Source of the DNA: Antedon bifida
Taxonomy: Eukaryota; Echinodermata; Crinoidea; Comatulida; Antedonidae
Direction: 5' to 3'
DNA length: 64,000 nucleotides
Assembly: GCA_963402885.1 (NCBI GenBank)
Contig: OY727101.1
Span: 14,360,417-14,424,416, forward strand
In this document: piece by piece, positions 44,564-57,300 of the stretch
How positions within the stretch are numbered: the stretch's first letter is position 1
How the letters are laid out: every line of letters starts with the position of its first letter
Translations under genes and position numbers: made by a program
The notes under the pieces: model-generated
What the model saw: only the letters and a program-made list of their open reading frames with translations
The model's database searches: none
What the model was told of the DNA's origin: nothing

Positions 44564-45556
44564 TGTTTTTACTTTAAAAGTTACGTTTATAAGTAGAGAA
44601 GTTGTGGAAATAGTTAAATACTAGTTAGATACTAAATAAGTGTAATGATAATTGCTATATTCATAATCAAAAGTTTATTATTTCATTATGTGATGCAAAT
44701 AAATAAGTTAAGTTTGCTTTTTGCTTGAATTTTCAAGAACATTCTTTTTTCAAGAATATTCTTGCTTACGAACACAGTTCATGTATGAGAAATCACTGAA
44801 TGATGTATATACAAGAAACACCGCACTCACTAAATCTCACTAAAAACAAAACAAGCATTTAGTAATAAGTAAATGTAGTAAGTCTCTGTATTTGTAAGCT
44901 ATATTTTATGAAAAATCTTGTATAATGGAGAAACTAAAGTATGGAGTTTTATAGCTTCATGGTAATATTACATACTTCAAAATAATAATTAGTTATTAAC
45001 TAGATTTATTGGTGTTTGACTTTGTACACATCTGTTAATGTGTGATACAGTATTTCATTTGTTTGCTTATTCGACAATCAAATAATGTTTATGATTTTAT
45101 TTCATAATTAAAAGTGTAAATATGATTGCTATATTCATAAGTTTTATTATTTTTATGTGATAAAAAAAATTAAGTAGTTGAATTGCTTGAGGCGGGATTT
45201 TAAAAGAATATGCTCGCCTCCAAAACAGATTTTTAGAAATTGCAATGTCTCTGTGAGATTTAGTATATGTTTAGTATCTTCTGTATATGACGTTTTAGTA
45301 TAACATCTGCATGTGATGGTGGTGGGGTGCTGGCCTTCCAAAACCATTGACTTTGGTTCAAATCATGTATAAAGTAAAACATAAACAAAATATATATACT
45401 ATTTAAGAGTAAAACTTATCTGAGATCAGTGAGTAATATATAGTTACTAAATACTTTTAGTTTATGAAAACGAAAATCTATATTTTTCAAATATATTATA
45501 CATAATTGATATATTTACTATAACAATATAGAACTAATACATATAATCTATTTCAA

Positions 45557-46805
45557 GCCCGTAGCCAGGAGGTGTTTGGAGGGTCAAATGCCCCCCCCCC
45601 CCTTCCCAACATGCCCTTTTTCAAAAGAGGTGTTAGAAATAATAATCCTAGCCTAGCTCATCAGTAGTAGTAGGCCCTCTACCCAGGGCTGATCCAGTGG
45701 GGTAGCACTAGACGCGCATTCTCCCCTTTTGGACAGCAACTACTCCTTTTTGATATCTGATTGTAACTATTGATGGAAGAATTAAATGAGTACTTATGAA
45801 GTTTGGTCTTCATTTCATGAAGTAATGGTAGTTGGTAGAGATTCCAACTGGTATCCTTGATAATATTAAGCACAATCTGATCATAAGTGTATTTATTCCA
45901 CTCTGATTCATAGTTTCTTAACTGTGCACCAATAAACTGATTGGGATTTAAGTATATACTTACCTCATTAGTTATTTCTTTTCTTGTGTTCACAACGGAG
46001 CTTTGGACTTTGTGAATGGTTTCTTTTGGCTTGACCACTGTCCTCTCCTGAGAGGTTGTCCTAAAAATCCTAGAGTATCCAATTCCTCTAGTTCCTTCAT
46101 AAGGGTTAAACCGCCAAGTTCCTCTACCCCTGTTAATGACTCTTCCTCTGAATTGAGAACCCCAATACACATTATAGGGGTGTCTTTTAGTTACACTTTG
46201 GATTTTCTCTTTCATGTCTTTGACTCTTTTTGCCAAATAATCTCCAAATAGCAATGTATAGACCGGTATGGACGCCTTACACAGTGGCTGCTTGTATTTT
46301 TCATCCAATTCAGGTTTTAAATTCTCATGTCTGATTAGACTTAGTTCAAAGTGGGCGTGTGCCATCAATGCTATTATATCTTCCTTTGTTGAGGAATGTT
46401 CACGTTCTTGTTGGTTCACCATGGCCGAAATAGCCCCTGCCATGCTTCTCTGCAGGTTGTATTTTCAAGTCCGATGACTTTGATGCAGCTGAAATATTAT
46501 CCCATATAATAGGGTTAAACTTTGGTAATACCAAGTTTTCTAGGTTGGCTGATGGTGGGTATTTATCAATTGTATCATTAATTTTTTCATCTTCCAATTT
46601 TTCAGAAATCAGTAAACTAACACTTTGAGCCAATCCTTCATTATTATTTGACGCTGTGGGTATGGTCGCCTTAAATCTTTTTGATATCTGATTTTAAATA
46701 TTGATATCATGTTATTGTTATGTTATATGTTATTTCCTTCATTTAAAAAATCTTGGATCCGCCTCTGCCACCCCTCTTACAACAATCCTGACTACGGGCT
46801 TGGTC
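45557..46805. mobile_element. Composite repeat bounded by AAGCCCGTAG ends
   Basis: Left AAGCCCGTAGCCAGGA and right TCCTGACTACGGGCTTG are inverted copies, and the same end occurs at about 50935-50960. Between them lies the DIRS-like fragment, itself flanked by a direct repeat CTTTTTGATATCTGATT (about 45747 and 46676). The order suggests nested insertions. Confidence 0.5.
45679..46640 (-). pseudogene. DIRS-like retrotransposon remnant (gag and start of RT)
   Basis: Two overlapping minus-strand frames, 46633-46400 and 46443-45679, together read as one decayed protein. The motif LLFGDYLAKRVKDMKE with a preceding LKPELDEKYKQPL is typical of the capsid-like ORF of DIRS elements. Further on, IGAQLRNYESEWNKYT resembles the segment just before the reverse transcriptase. 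The RT palm, RNase H and tyrosine recombinase are absent, and a frameshift lies near 46400-46443. Not expressed as a full element. Family assignment is from remembered motifs. Confidence 0.6.
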
Positions 46806-48087
46806 TCAACATAGACATGTTATAGCATGGTTATAGAGAGCTAATATCTATTACTACCTGTGTATGTGAGATGTTATAGTGAACCTATATCTAATACTAT
46901 GGTGTCTCTTAGATATGAAGTTATGTGATAGTCATACAATTGCAAATCGTATTGCTTATTATATTTCATATTTTAAATTTATGTTTTCTTTTAATCTATG
47001 TGTATCCAGCTTCAATGTGCATATTTCGTTAAGAATTTGGTGTAGGTCTATTACTAGAGAGCTAACTTTGGTTATATTGTTTGTGTTGGTTCACTTAAAG
47101 TGAAAATATTAAACTAAAAATAAATAATAAATAGTTTAAAAATATATATGTTTAAGTTTATTCACAATCCTACAAATATTGGGTTTTTGTTGTTGTAAGG
47201 TACTGTATTCTATGTAATAGTTTATGTTTTCAAATCAAATTCATATTTGATTACAAGCCAGAGGTGCATTAAAGGTTTTTTGGTTGAGTGTCAAAGTGAA
47301 AATATCATGAAAGTTTTAAGGATAACCAAATTAAAAACTATAATATTGATCATTTTGGAAGATCTTTGCCCTTCTGACTACCCACTTTCCTTATTGCTTA
47401 TAACATAAAATATGTTTAATTTGAGCAAACATTATTATCTATGTATATTATATATGCAAATGACAATAAATGGGAGTAATTTTCCACTGATGAATGAATG
47501 AATGGGTTATCTTGGGGCGGTCAAGTTTTTTTAGAAAGAAAGTCTTTCTTCTTTCTAAAATTTTAAAAAGTATATTTTTTTAAATATGAACATAAGGAAG
47601 GGTAATAATGAGCAGATGCTGTTGCCTGTATTTAGTAAGTTCTTTAAGACACTGCTTTGTATGCATGCTTGATAATACAAAATCAAATGCTACCAACATA
47701 GTTGGATATTTGTAGCAATATTATATAAATTATATACAATAAAGTTTGCAAGGTGCATGTAAATAGTTGTTACATTTCTTCTTTTTTTGCATTCCTTAAA
47801 AATCAATCAATATTTAATAAAGTGTTTTGCACTCAAACAAAATACAAAAACTTATATAATATTCATTAATTATACAAATTAATGAATATGCAAATTAATT
47901 ATACAAATTAATGAATGTGCATTAGAACATTTAATTAATTAACTTACACACTGAGGTCATATTTCCTTTACATATTGATTTGTTATTAGCTTATACTTCT
48001 TATTGATTAAAATCAATTTTAACGACAACATTTATAATCATCTTTAGAATTCTATATAAACAATTTATATTAAAAACAGTTTGTACG

Positions 48088-48240
48088 ATGATTACGTCAA
48101 TTTATAGGATGCGGTTTCAGCTTTATAGCTTGCTGCAATAAAAGAAAAATCGATATTCTTTTCATGCTGTACTTTCTGAAGACATTTCACGTCTTATCAA
48201 ATTACGTCATGAATATTCATTAGTTACCCAACAACCATCA
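48088..48240 (+). promoter_or_regulatory. Putative promoter of the RGS gene: two CRE-like sites and an X-box-like site
   Basis: TTACGTCA at 48092-48099 and again at 48202-48209 fits a CREB/CREM/ATF site. GTTACC-C-AACAAC at 48223-48235 fits the RFX X-box (GTNRCC then RGYAAC) with one mismatch. All lie 150-300 bp before the ATG. Confidence 0.4.
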
Positions 48241-48392
48241 ACACAATGCTGTCGTCTGCTTCTGTGCTTAGCGAAGAAAACAGTGACACACGATCTTGAA
48301 GTTCCGAATTCTAATGTTTCTTTATTTATGTTTACGTTCTTAAATAACCTACAACGATGCTTGGTAGGTGGTGCATGTAATATACAAACGAT

Positions 48393-48399
48393 ATGAAAG
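48393..48399 (+). CDS. RGS gene exon 1, 7 coding bases
   Basis: ATGAAAG then GTAAGA. Joined to 49775 it gives MKVIEVNKENFDALLAYDD in phase. An ATG in this short exon is the only one upstream that keeps the conserved N-terminus open. Confidence 0.7.
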
Positions 48400-51300
48400 G
48401 TAAGAGATATTTGTTGACTTGTTTTTCATCTCAATTTCTTAAAGGTTTTTGAGATGACTACTTGAGCCCAGCTAACTAAGTTCACCTGCTGAGAACTGAT
48501 GGTAACGAGGGATGGGCCTCTCTTTCCCCTGTGTGTGAGTGGGATGTAAGCGTGTAGCCTGGTTCAAGCCTACGGTTTTGGTATATAGATTATTAATACA
48601 TAAGTAGGACCTACTAAGTCCCTGGTGAAGTTAGGCCTACTTCGATAAAAACAAATACAATATTAAAATTTATGAGTGGAAATAACTAAATGCAATTTTT
48701 ATTCTGAATATTTTTACCAAGGTGGCCAGTCAAAAAAGAGTCTTAAAAAAGTAAGAATATGATATATAAAAGTCATACAGTATGTTGTCCATCAAATTAA
48801 ATGTAATAGAATTTAAATTTCTCAAGCGGTTTAATAGTGTACAGCATTTACATCTCCCTGATTAAAACCAATTTAAAATTTATAGAATCTGTATGATGTA
48901 AATTTAATTAATTAACAAATAATACTTAGAACTGAATGTTAATATTTAATTTTACTACAAGGATTTTTAATAAGAGGATTTAAATAGTTCCGCCAAGTTG
49001 CTTGTAAAATGCAAAATCAATCATTGAAACCACTCTACACACACTAAATACAAAAGAATACAAATTTGTTTAAATAAAGGCCTGTTGCATGAGAAATAGA
49101 AATTATACATGTCATACTTCACTTGTTATGCTTTGCCTTGGAAACGTAAGATAATAACAGTAAAATATCGTTTAAGTGTTTTAGTATGTTTGTATAGTTT
49201 CGCATTTGTTTGTTTAAAACCTTATCAGCATGGTAGTTTGGTCCACACACAACAGTAGACTCTTACTGTTAGTATGTGTTGTACAGTACATTAAGTACAT
49301 ACTTACTTTAAAGTATGAAATGCTTGAAATATAACCACTTTTATAATGATTGAATATACTATTGAAGATGATCAGAAGTTTCTTGCTTGTAAGCTTTTGT
49401 TTTTTATTTCAAATACATTGTAGACTTGATAACTTTTTCTTTACTAGCATGTAGTTATTTGTTAGTACTGTATGTAATGTATAATCGCTTGGTTACCAGC
49501 CAATCAGCCTTAAACTATCTATAAGCAATTTAGGTATAAGAGGTTTCAACCCTATTTCTATTTTACTCAAGTTTTAATGGTGATTATGTGGACGGTGGTC
49601 CTTAGTTATTGGCTAGTAGAAATGTAAATCATTTAGTATGGAACTTTGGTATGGAAGTCTATATGCAACTGTATGTCTGTGTCAGTACAGTGTCGGTACG
49701 GTACAGACGAGTGCAACCATTATTTTGAGCAATGTCTGATTTAAATTACTATTTCTATTTTTTGTTGTTGACAGTAATTGAAGTCAACAAAGAAAACTTT
49801 GATGCCCTGCTGGCATACGATGACGTCTTTCTGGATTATTTTAATGCTTTCCTCCAACTACCAGTAAGTATCATAATAATGGTTTTACTCTATAAATACT
49901 TTTTTAATTAGTTAGTTGTTAGTTTGTTCTCTAAAAAAGAGTCTCAAAATTATCAGTATAATCCCATGCTATAATCCCACGACCTACCTTAAAGTCCCCT
50001 TCCCTACGTTTTTTAGATCTAATAAGATCACAAACTATATTTAATGTAAAAATAATACTATATGGTCCTATTGCGATAACTTTTTTCGTCTTTAAACGGT
50101 TAAAAATGTGAAAAATAAGTCGATTCTAATAATTATAGCGGCCCGCTATAAATCCCAAAATGCATTGCGCGCGGATTGATATTTTTGTTTTTCACCTGTA
50201 ATTCGCCCACTTTTCGATCGATCGTGAGGCCAAAACAAATGGAAGACTCCTAACTTTTCAGCGAAAATACCGGGTTTTCCCCAATTTGTATCAACGGAGT
50301 CTGGTAAAAATAGAAAGACAATTAATTCAGCAACTATACAACGTCAGGCTAGGTATATAGCTAGCGTACGATGTTCGTACGTTACCGATGTTTACCAGCT
50401 AGGCCTACAAAACTAAGCCTAGCTAGGCTAGGCCTAAGACCGTCCACGAGAGGTCGATCGCCGCGAGCTACTTAGGTAGTGCATTGTTTCTCACTTTTTA
50501 TCATAATTTACCATAAAACGTACATTTAAGACAAGGAATGACATGGTTTAATGTTTTTAAAGTGATATATATGTATTATTTTCCAAAAACGTCCAAAATT
50601 GCAGGGAAGGGGTCTTTAAACTAAATTCAGACTTTTGTAAATCTACTCCATTGCAATCAGAGCAAGCTCGATTAGGTTTTAGAGACAGGTAGATTATGAA
50701 TGAATTGTTGTTGCACGTGACCCCCTGACCCAAGCCTCTGTTACCCTCTGGGCTGTTTGCATTGTTTTGCCAGGGGAGAGGTGGAGGCGTGTGGCGGGCG
50801 AACAACATTGGTGCTGATCCTTTTTGAATAATCCATATATGTTTTAATGTTAATATTGTTAAAAAAGCAATCAAAGCAATATGGGTAATTCCCATAATGG
50901 AGGGGGAAGTGCCCTTTTTTGGGAAAAAAAGAAACCCCTGTAAAAATCCTGGCTACGGGCTTGATCAGAGTATAGTTTTACCCACCCAAATTACCAGGCC
51001 CCCAGGGACCATACTCTTGTCATATGGGTATATATTATATGTATGAAAGTCCATAAACACAATAATGTACAGTAGAAAATGCAAACATTTTTTTTTTATT
51101 TTCACAGGCATTCCCACAGCCATTGTATTACAACCGTTTGACCGGATCATTCCAGGAGGTTGAAGATGCACCCACTGAAAGGGGACTACCAACCAATGAG
51201 CAACCACCTGCTCAGTTGGCACCTATTGACGAGGAGTTGGATAGGATTATGGAATGGGCTATCAACGAGAGGTTACCACTTTTTATGAGGTAAATTTGCT

Positions 51301-54300
51301 GCTCCTTGAAGGGATTAATAAGACTAGATGAGGCAACTAAAGATCTCAAACTACACTACCTGAATTTACATTTTACTTAATTAGCCACTTTTTTTTCAAA
51401 TTTATAATCTTTTACTACAATCTAATGCCTATAGTATCAGTGGATCTACTTATATAGGTCTACAGCATATGACGTTAAAATATGAGCACAAAAAGTTGAT
51501 TTAAAATGATCTCTTCCTATGTATGTTTCACATTCTATTCAGAACAAGACTATTCCTCGAGTACAAGCTATGTAAATTACTTCTACGACCGCTTGACAAC
51601 CGGAGCAGTGCCATAAGTCGGCAAAGTAGTACTGGAGTCCAGGGATACAGTCGTCAAACAACCAGTTACGCTACATCCAGTTTGATTCAAAGTGCTGTTC
51701 CGAGTGTGTATGACAATGAAAGCAATCTCAGCTGGCCTGATCTGGATCATACCGGTTTATTCAAGTATCTTCGACCAGGCAGTAGATGCCAAAGCTTACC
51801 TGCTACATTAGGACTTGGTGCGTTAATATAAATAATAATATATGGTATTTATAAGGCACCTTCCAAAAAAAAGATAAGAGTGGCAAACATACATCAAATA
51901 TCTAAAATGATAAATCTTAAAATGACAAAAATTAAAACTTACGATAAAAATAATTACGGTTAACATTTTGCGATAAAATTCCTTAAATAAAACGAAGAAT
52001 ACAAGAAAGAATACATTACACGAATTATTTACATCAAAAGTTTTCCGAGGCAGATTTTATAGAATGTTATTTATAGATGCAACAATTTAGATTCATCGTA
52101 TCATCCATGAAAATATTTTTAATTTTGATCACTTTTATTTTAAAAGGTCAGTACCATCATGGATATATGTCTTCCACATCTGGTGCAAGAGAAGATGTCA
52201 GGCATAGCAGTAATGTAACGCCTAGCAACGAAGTAAAACCATCTCAAATTTTAAACTTTACCCAGAATATTACAGATGATCCACTGCGGGGTCAGGCATT
52301 TGGTAATGACTTTAATAAAGAAGGTTACGAGTCTCACAGTCCGAGTAAGTAGTTATGAGAACAGAGAACAATCAATCAATCTGTATTCACATATAATGTA
52401 TACAATAAAATATGTGAAAAGGAGCACAAAAAAATAGCTTCTGCTAGTAATCAAAGTTTGACTCCTGTCATAAAAATAAATTAGTCAATAGATTGATTTA
52501 AAATGAAAAACATATAAAAATGATTAAACAAGAGATTTGAAATTGACTACTTGAATTTAGATAATCAGTAGAATGCTTAGTAAGGGGAGACCTTCGAGAC
52601 TGAACAAAGTGTCCCCTTACTAGGGTTGTTCTCTGAATAGGGGTTGTCCTGCCGCTGTAGTATTAAAACATATATTTTCCCTAATTTGTTCTAGTAGAAA
52701 GCGCTATATTAACGGATGTGTCTTCTAAATAAGGGTGTCCTCTGAATAGGAGTGCCCAAAAATGAGGGATTCTGCAATAAGTAAAGTTTTTTTGTCTGTA
52801 GGTAAAAAGAGTTCATTAAAAAGTCCAGGCTTGAAGACAAGTGTATTGAAGAAGCATGCAACAATTCAGATTCCACACAGGACAGAGGAAGAAGACACAG
52901 ATGATGATAGCTACCAGGAACCAGTACAAAAACGGTTTGTAATTCAAGACTTTTTGTATTTGTGTAATATATTGTACATATGTATAAACTGAGCCCGCCT
53001 TGCCAAGATAGGAACTCGTAATGGTACTTTGATGTTATATATTTTGCTGGAGTTTGTTATGTTTACCTCATTTTCTTGAAGGAAGAAATAAATGTTAAGT
53101 TGAATTGAATTGAATTAAATATGTCTGGCTGTGACAAATACCAACAGTACTGTACTATGTACATATTCTCCACAGCATACAGTGTCTTTTAAGAGGCGTG
53201 GAACTGATCGCAGCCACAGATAAACCCTTTGATACTCTGGAGCTCAGCATCCTGTTGCTAGATTGCCATGATTGAAACCAGATGAAATTTTGTCACATAT
53301 GTATTTTATATATGGTTTTTTATAATACATAAATGTCAAATATTGTCCATGGTGGAATAAAAATATAACTACTTTACATGGTGAAATAGATGAAGTAGAA
53401 ATTTATTAATATTAAGGTTATTATACACGTTTAAAAAATTACTATCGTTATAGAGTAATGTCAGCGCCTTTGAAAAAAGACAGTAGTAATCTACTGTCCC
53501 CTAACCAGTCCACATTTGGTGAGTTCATACAGGAGGTGATTGAAGACGATGATGATCAACCTAGCTTGATTGAATACGATGATGAAGATCTGATCACATA
53601 TGAGAGAACAGAATCTGAACTGCTACAAATAGTGGGCAAACATCATATAACGTTCCAACAACTCAAAGAAGAAATGCTGGGTGGAGTAAGTGCTAACATT
53701 TCTTATTTTACATTTTTTTATACATGTGATTGAAAATCTAAATACGGAGAAATTCTGTCTAAAACCATGTCAGTTTTGTATGATCCATTGCCCGGATTGA
53801 TCCTTGCATTGTGGTCAAGTGAGAACCAAGATATATTGACCAAAATAAAGTGAATAAGATGTGTTTTTCCTGGCCTTGAATTAGCCCTACTGATATAATG
53901 TAAAGCTCTGTCTACGCTATCAAACTAGTTTGATAAAAAAGGTGTGATCTGCCCAAATATGGTAGTGATATGCCCAAATATTGTAGTGATATGTCCATAT
54001 ATGGGCACATCACATTTTTTTGTCACGTAAAGTTTGATAGTGTAGACAGAGCTTTAGCCTGCAAGCCTGTATCTACCTTTTTGCAGATGTGCCCTTTTCA
54101 AACTAGCCTATAACTAGTCTAGCTCCTTTTTGGAAAATCTCCTTTTGAAACATCCGGACATGGTTCTTGCAGTCTTTAGTATACCATAATGTATGTATAA
54201 TCAAATGTAATTCTATTTACAGATGTTCGGTATGGATATGTTCAAGTCTTTCCTTGTGGGTACAGCTGGAGAGAATTTACTTAATTTCTGGTTAGATTGT

Positions 54301-57300
54301 GAACAATATCGTGACAATGTACAAGCATTAGGGAACACAGAAACCGTCATAACAAAATACAGACTATTTAGGTATGACTTCGTATTACATTTCAAAGAGA
54401 TTTCTTTTCTAATTTGAAAGTAGTACTGTGGTGCTGTAAACACATGATTAAATGTGTTAAAAATAAATGTTGTGACAAAAATGAAAATTTGAAAAAATCC
54501 TACTACAAGAAAACAGATGTAGCATAATGACCAAAATGTTTGAGACTTTATTATTTCCCGTTTGGAAACATCCTGCAAACTTCACTTCATTAATAGGGAG
54601 CTTTTGATTTGTGACGGCTGACAACCAATATGTCATGTTAATTCGTTGTGTGCATGCAGGTTGAGATGTATGTCGTCGCTCCCTACCTTGACACAGACTT
54701 GATGATTTCTAGGTACAGCCGAAAACCGGCGACACATTGGGTTGGTCATCGCAAATCTAAAAGCTCCTAATAAAGAAACCTTCTTAAACATTCTTAGTAA
54801 GGAAACAGTGTGAATTATTTCACATGCTTTTAATTAATTCTTAATACATTCTACAGAGATATTCAAGACAAATATAAATTTAAACTGACCAAAGATGCAC
54901 AGGAACAGATTCAGATTGCACAGGGTAACGAGGGATTCAGTGAATCAGTTTACACCAGGACACAGTATGATGTACTGAGGAGGTTACGAATGTACTGGCT
55001 TCCACGATTTCTTATACACCAAGAAAGAATTGCATATTACACGTATGTTTGTCAAATGTTATGAAGAACAATGGCATTTTCATTTTTTTTTATTTATGCC
55101 TATTTCGAAATAATAGTAAAAATACCCCATTAAATTGTATTTAGAATATATGATAATATATTGTTTGTATTGTTTAAATTTATTTTTTCTTTATATACTG
55201 GGTGATCTCTTAAGTTTATGACTATTCTTCCAGAGGGCCCAGTGTACCCAGCACACTGAGACTATTCCATACTCTGTTCTAAGTTCTTATTCATACACAT
55301 AATATACATTAGGACAGCTTTACGTCCCAACCGAAGGGCGAGGCAATTATATTAAAGTACTGTATCTAGCCTAGGATCCCAGCAACAGGTCTTAAACCCA
55401 TGCCTCTCACATACTACTACTGTAGTTCAAGATCCCTATACCATTACACCAAATCTAATAGTTGTTTATTTTGCATTTCTCTAAACAGACCTGAAAAATT
55501 TCAAGAATTGCATGATAAAATGCAAGAGGAGAATTACAAGAAGTATAAAGTGTCATTCTTGCCGTCCATCTCTCTCGTAAATTCTCTGCCAGTCCGCCCT
55601 GGATCTTGCTATCGTCTAGCTTCAACTGTCAAAGACTGGAGTACTATTTCCAAAGCTGGGCGTACTGTGCAGGATGAGGTGCAGCCGGGCCAAATTGAGG
55701 ACTTATCACCTAGGAGCGTAGTAAGACCAATGTCAGCACGATTCAAAATTGGCCTAGCAAATGATCGAGAAGCTGGACGGCCATTCCAGAAATACCTTGA
55801 AATGTGAGCGATAATGGATATGCTTTAAAAAAAAATTGTGTTCATTTTATTCATCATTATAATATACTGTGCAAAAGTGTAATAATTATATTTCTCTTCT
55901 TTTAGCAGAAATGCACAAACATAAACATAGATAAATATTAATGAATGATCATTTTTTATTTGCACACTACAGACTATTTCATGAAGGTTATAAAATAACT
56001 CTTCATTCAAATTCATAGAATATATTTTTCAATTCATTTTTTTTTATTTTAGACAAAGTGATGTAAGATTATTAGCCAACCTACTGTTTTTGCAAGATGT
56101 CACTGACTATGGAGAAGCGGAGGAGAGATCAGCCGATAGATTACTTAGGATGAGTCAAGCCTGGCTTATCTTCAACAAGTACATCATTGACGGCTCAGTG
56201 TGGGATTTAGGTAGGCTTAATTCATGAATGTTGAGTGGTGACTGATATGTCACTCAGGGATATTAGGTCTATACGTCTACTGCCCTATTTACAGTAATTC
56301 AATAAAATCATGGGGATATAGGATGACCCACTAGATTTTGTTTAGTATAAATCTGCTATCCCCAATCTAAAATTATTTTCAAAAGGAGGGATTGCAAACG
56401 GACAGAAAACAGTGTCACATTTCTTGGTCTAGATTTCTTTTTTATACGATGACTTTTTGGAAGTGATATAAAAATAATAATAATTACCATATTTGTAGCA
56501 TCCCTTTTCATGAATAATCATGCTCAAAGGCGCTTTACATTATTACCCCAGTCATTTTTTGGATCAAACACATATGGAAACATACTCCCATAATAATGCA
56601 GTTAGTCATCAGTGCAAAGTTGTGTCTGATCTAACCAGGTACTCATTCTATATACCTGGGTGGATAGAGGCAAATGTAAGTAAATTGTCTTGGCTAAGGA
56701 TACAAGCAATGTGGCGAGAGTTGGATTCGAACCACGATCTCACGATCAGTAATCCAATGTCCAACACACTGCGCCACACATGTATTGTAGCGTAAAATTA
56801 AGTAGTTTGTTTTATTACTTCATATTTACTAAAATATAGTATGTGATTTTAAAAAAAGTAAAGACTGATTTATTTTACAATTTTTTAGATTTGAATTCTT
56901 CTGAACGTAATAAACTCCATCACAAACTTCTGACAGCCAGCGATTTTGTTGCGGTAAAAGCATTTGAGAAGATTAAAGAAAAAGTGATGAAGAAATTACA
57001 CCGGGAATGGCTCCGATATCTTCACCGTGATCTCAAGACATTTTTAGAGTAATTATCACCTTTTCTTGTAGTTGATTTTAACTTTTATTTGCAATTTTGA
57101 CATCTGTTTTTTCTTTTTAATTTATTGAAAATAAGAAACTTATTAAAATTAAGCTTCCATCAGTTGTATTTAACTTTAATTTGCAATTTTAACGTCTTTT
57201 TTTCAGATGTAGAGCACGGCAAGAAGATTTGTTAACTCAATCGCGTAGTTCGAGTAATAATTCAACCAGTTCACCAGATGAGTTCACAGGAAAGAAACCA

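Larger units (their letters stand above)
44564..48090. other. Intergenic region between HIF-alpha and the RGS gene
   Basis: AT-rich. Contains a diverged duplication (about 44640-44740 against 45095-45195, both with GATTGCTATATTCATAA-like text), the DIRS-like fragment (45679-46640) within AAGCCCGTAG-flanked sequence, and a short repeated ATTATACAAATTAATGAAT near 47870-47930. No host gene recognised. Confidence 0.6.

Noticed and set aside
50557..50895. Minus-strand 112-codon open frame
   Set aside because: Crosses the end of the family B element into another repeat; no recognised protein family.
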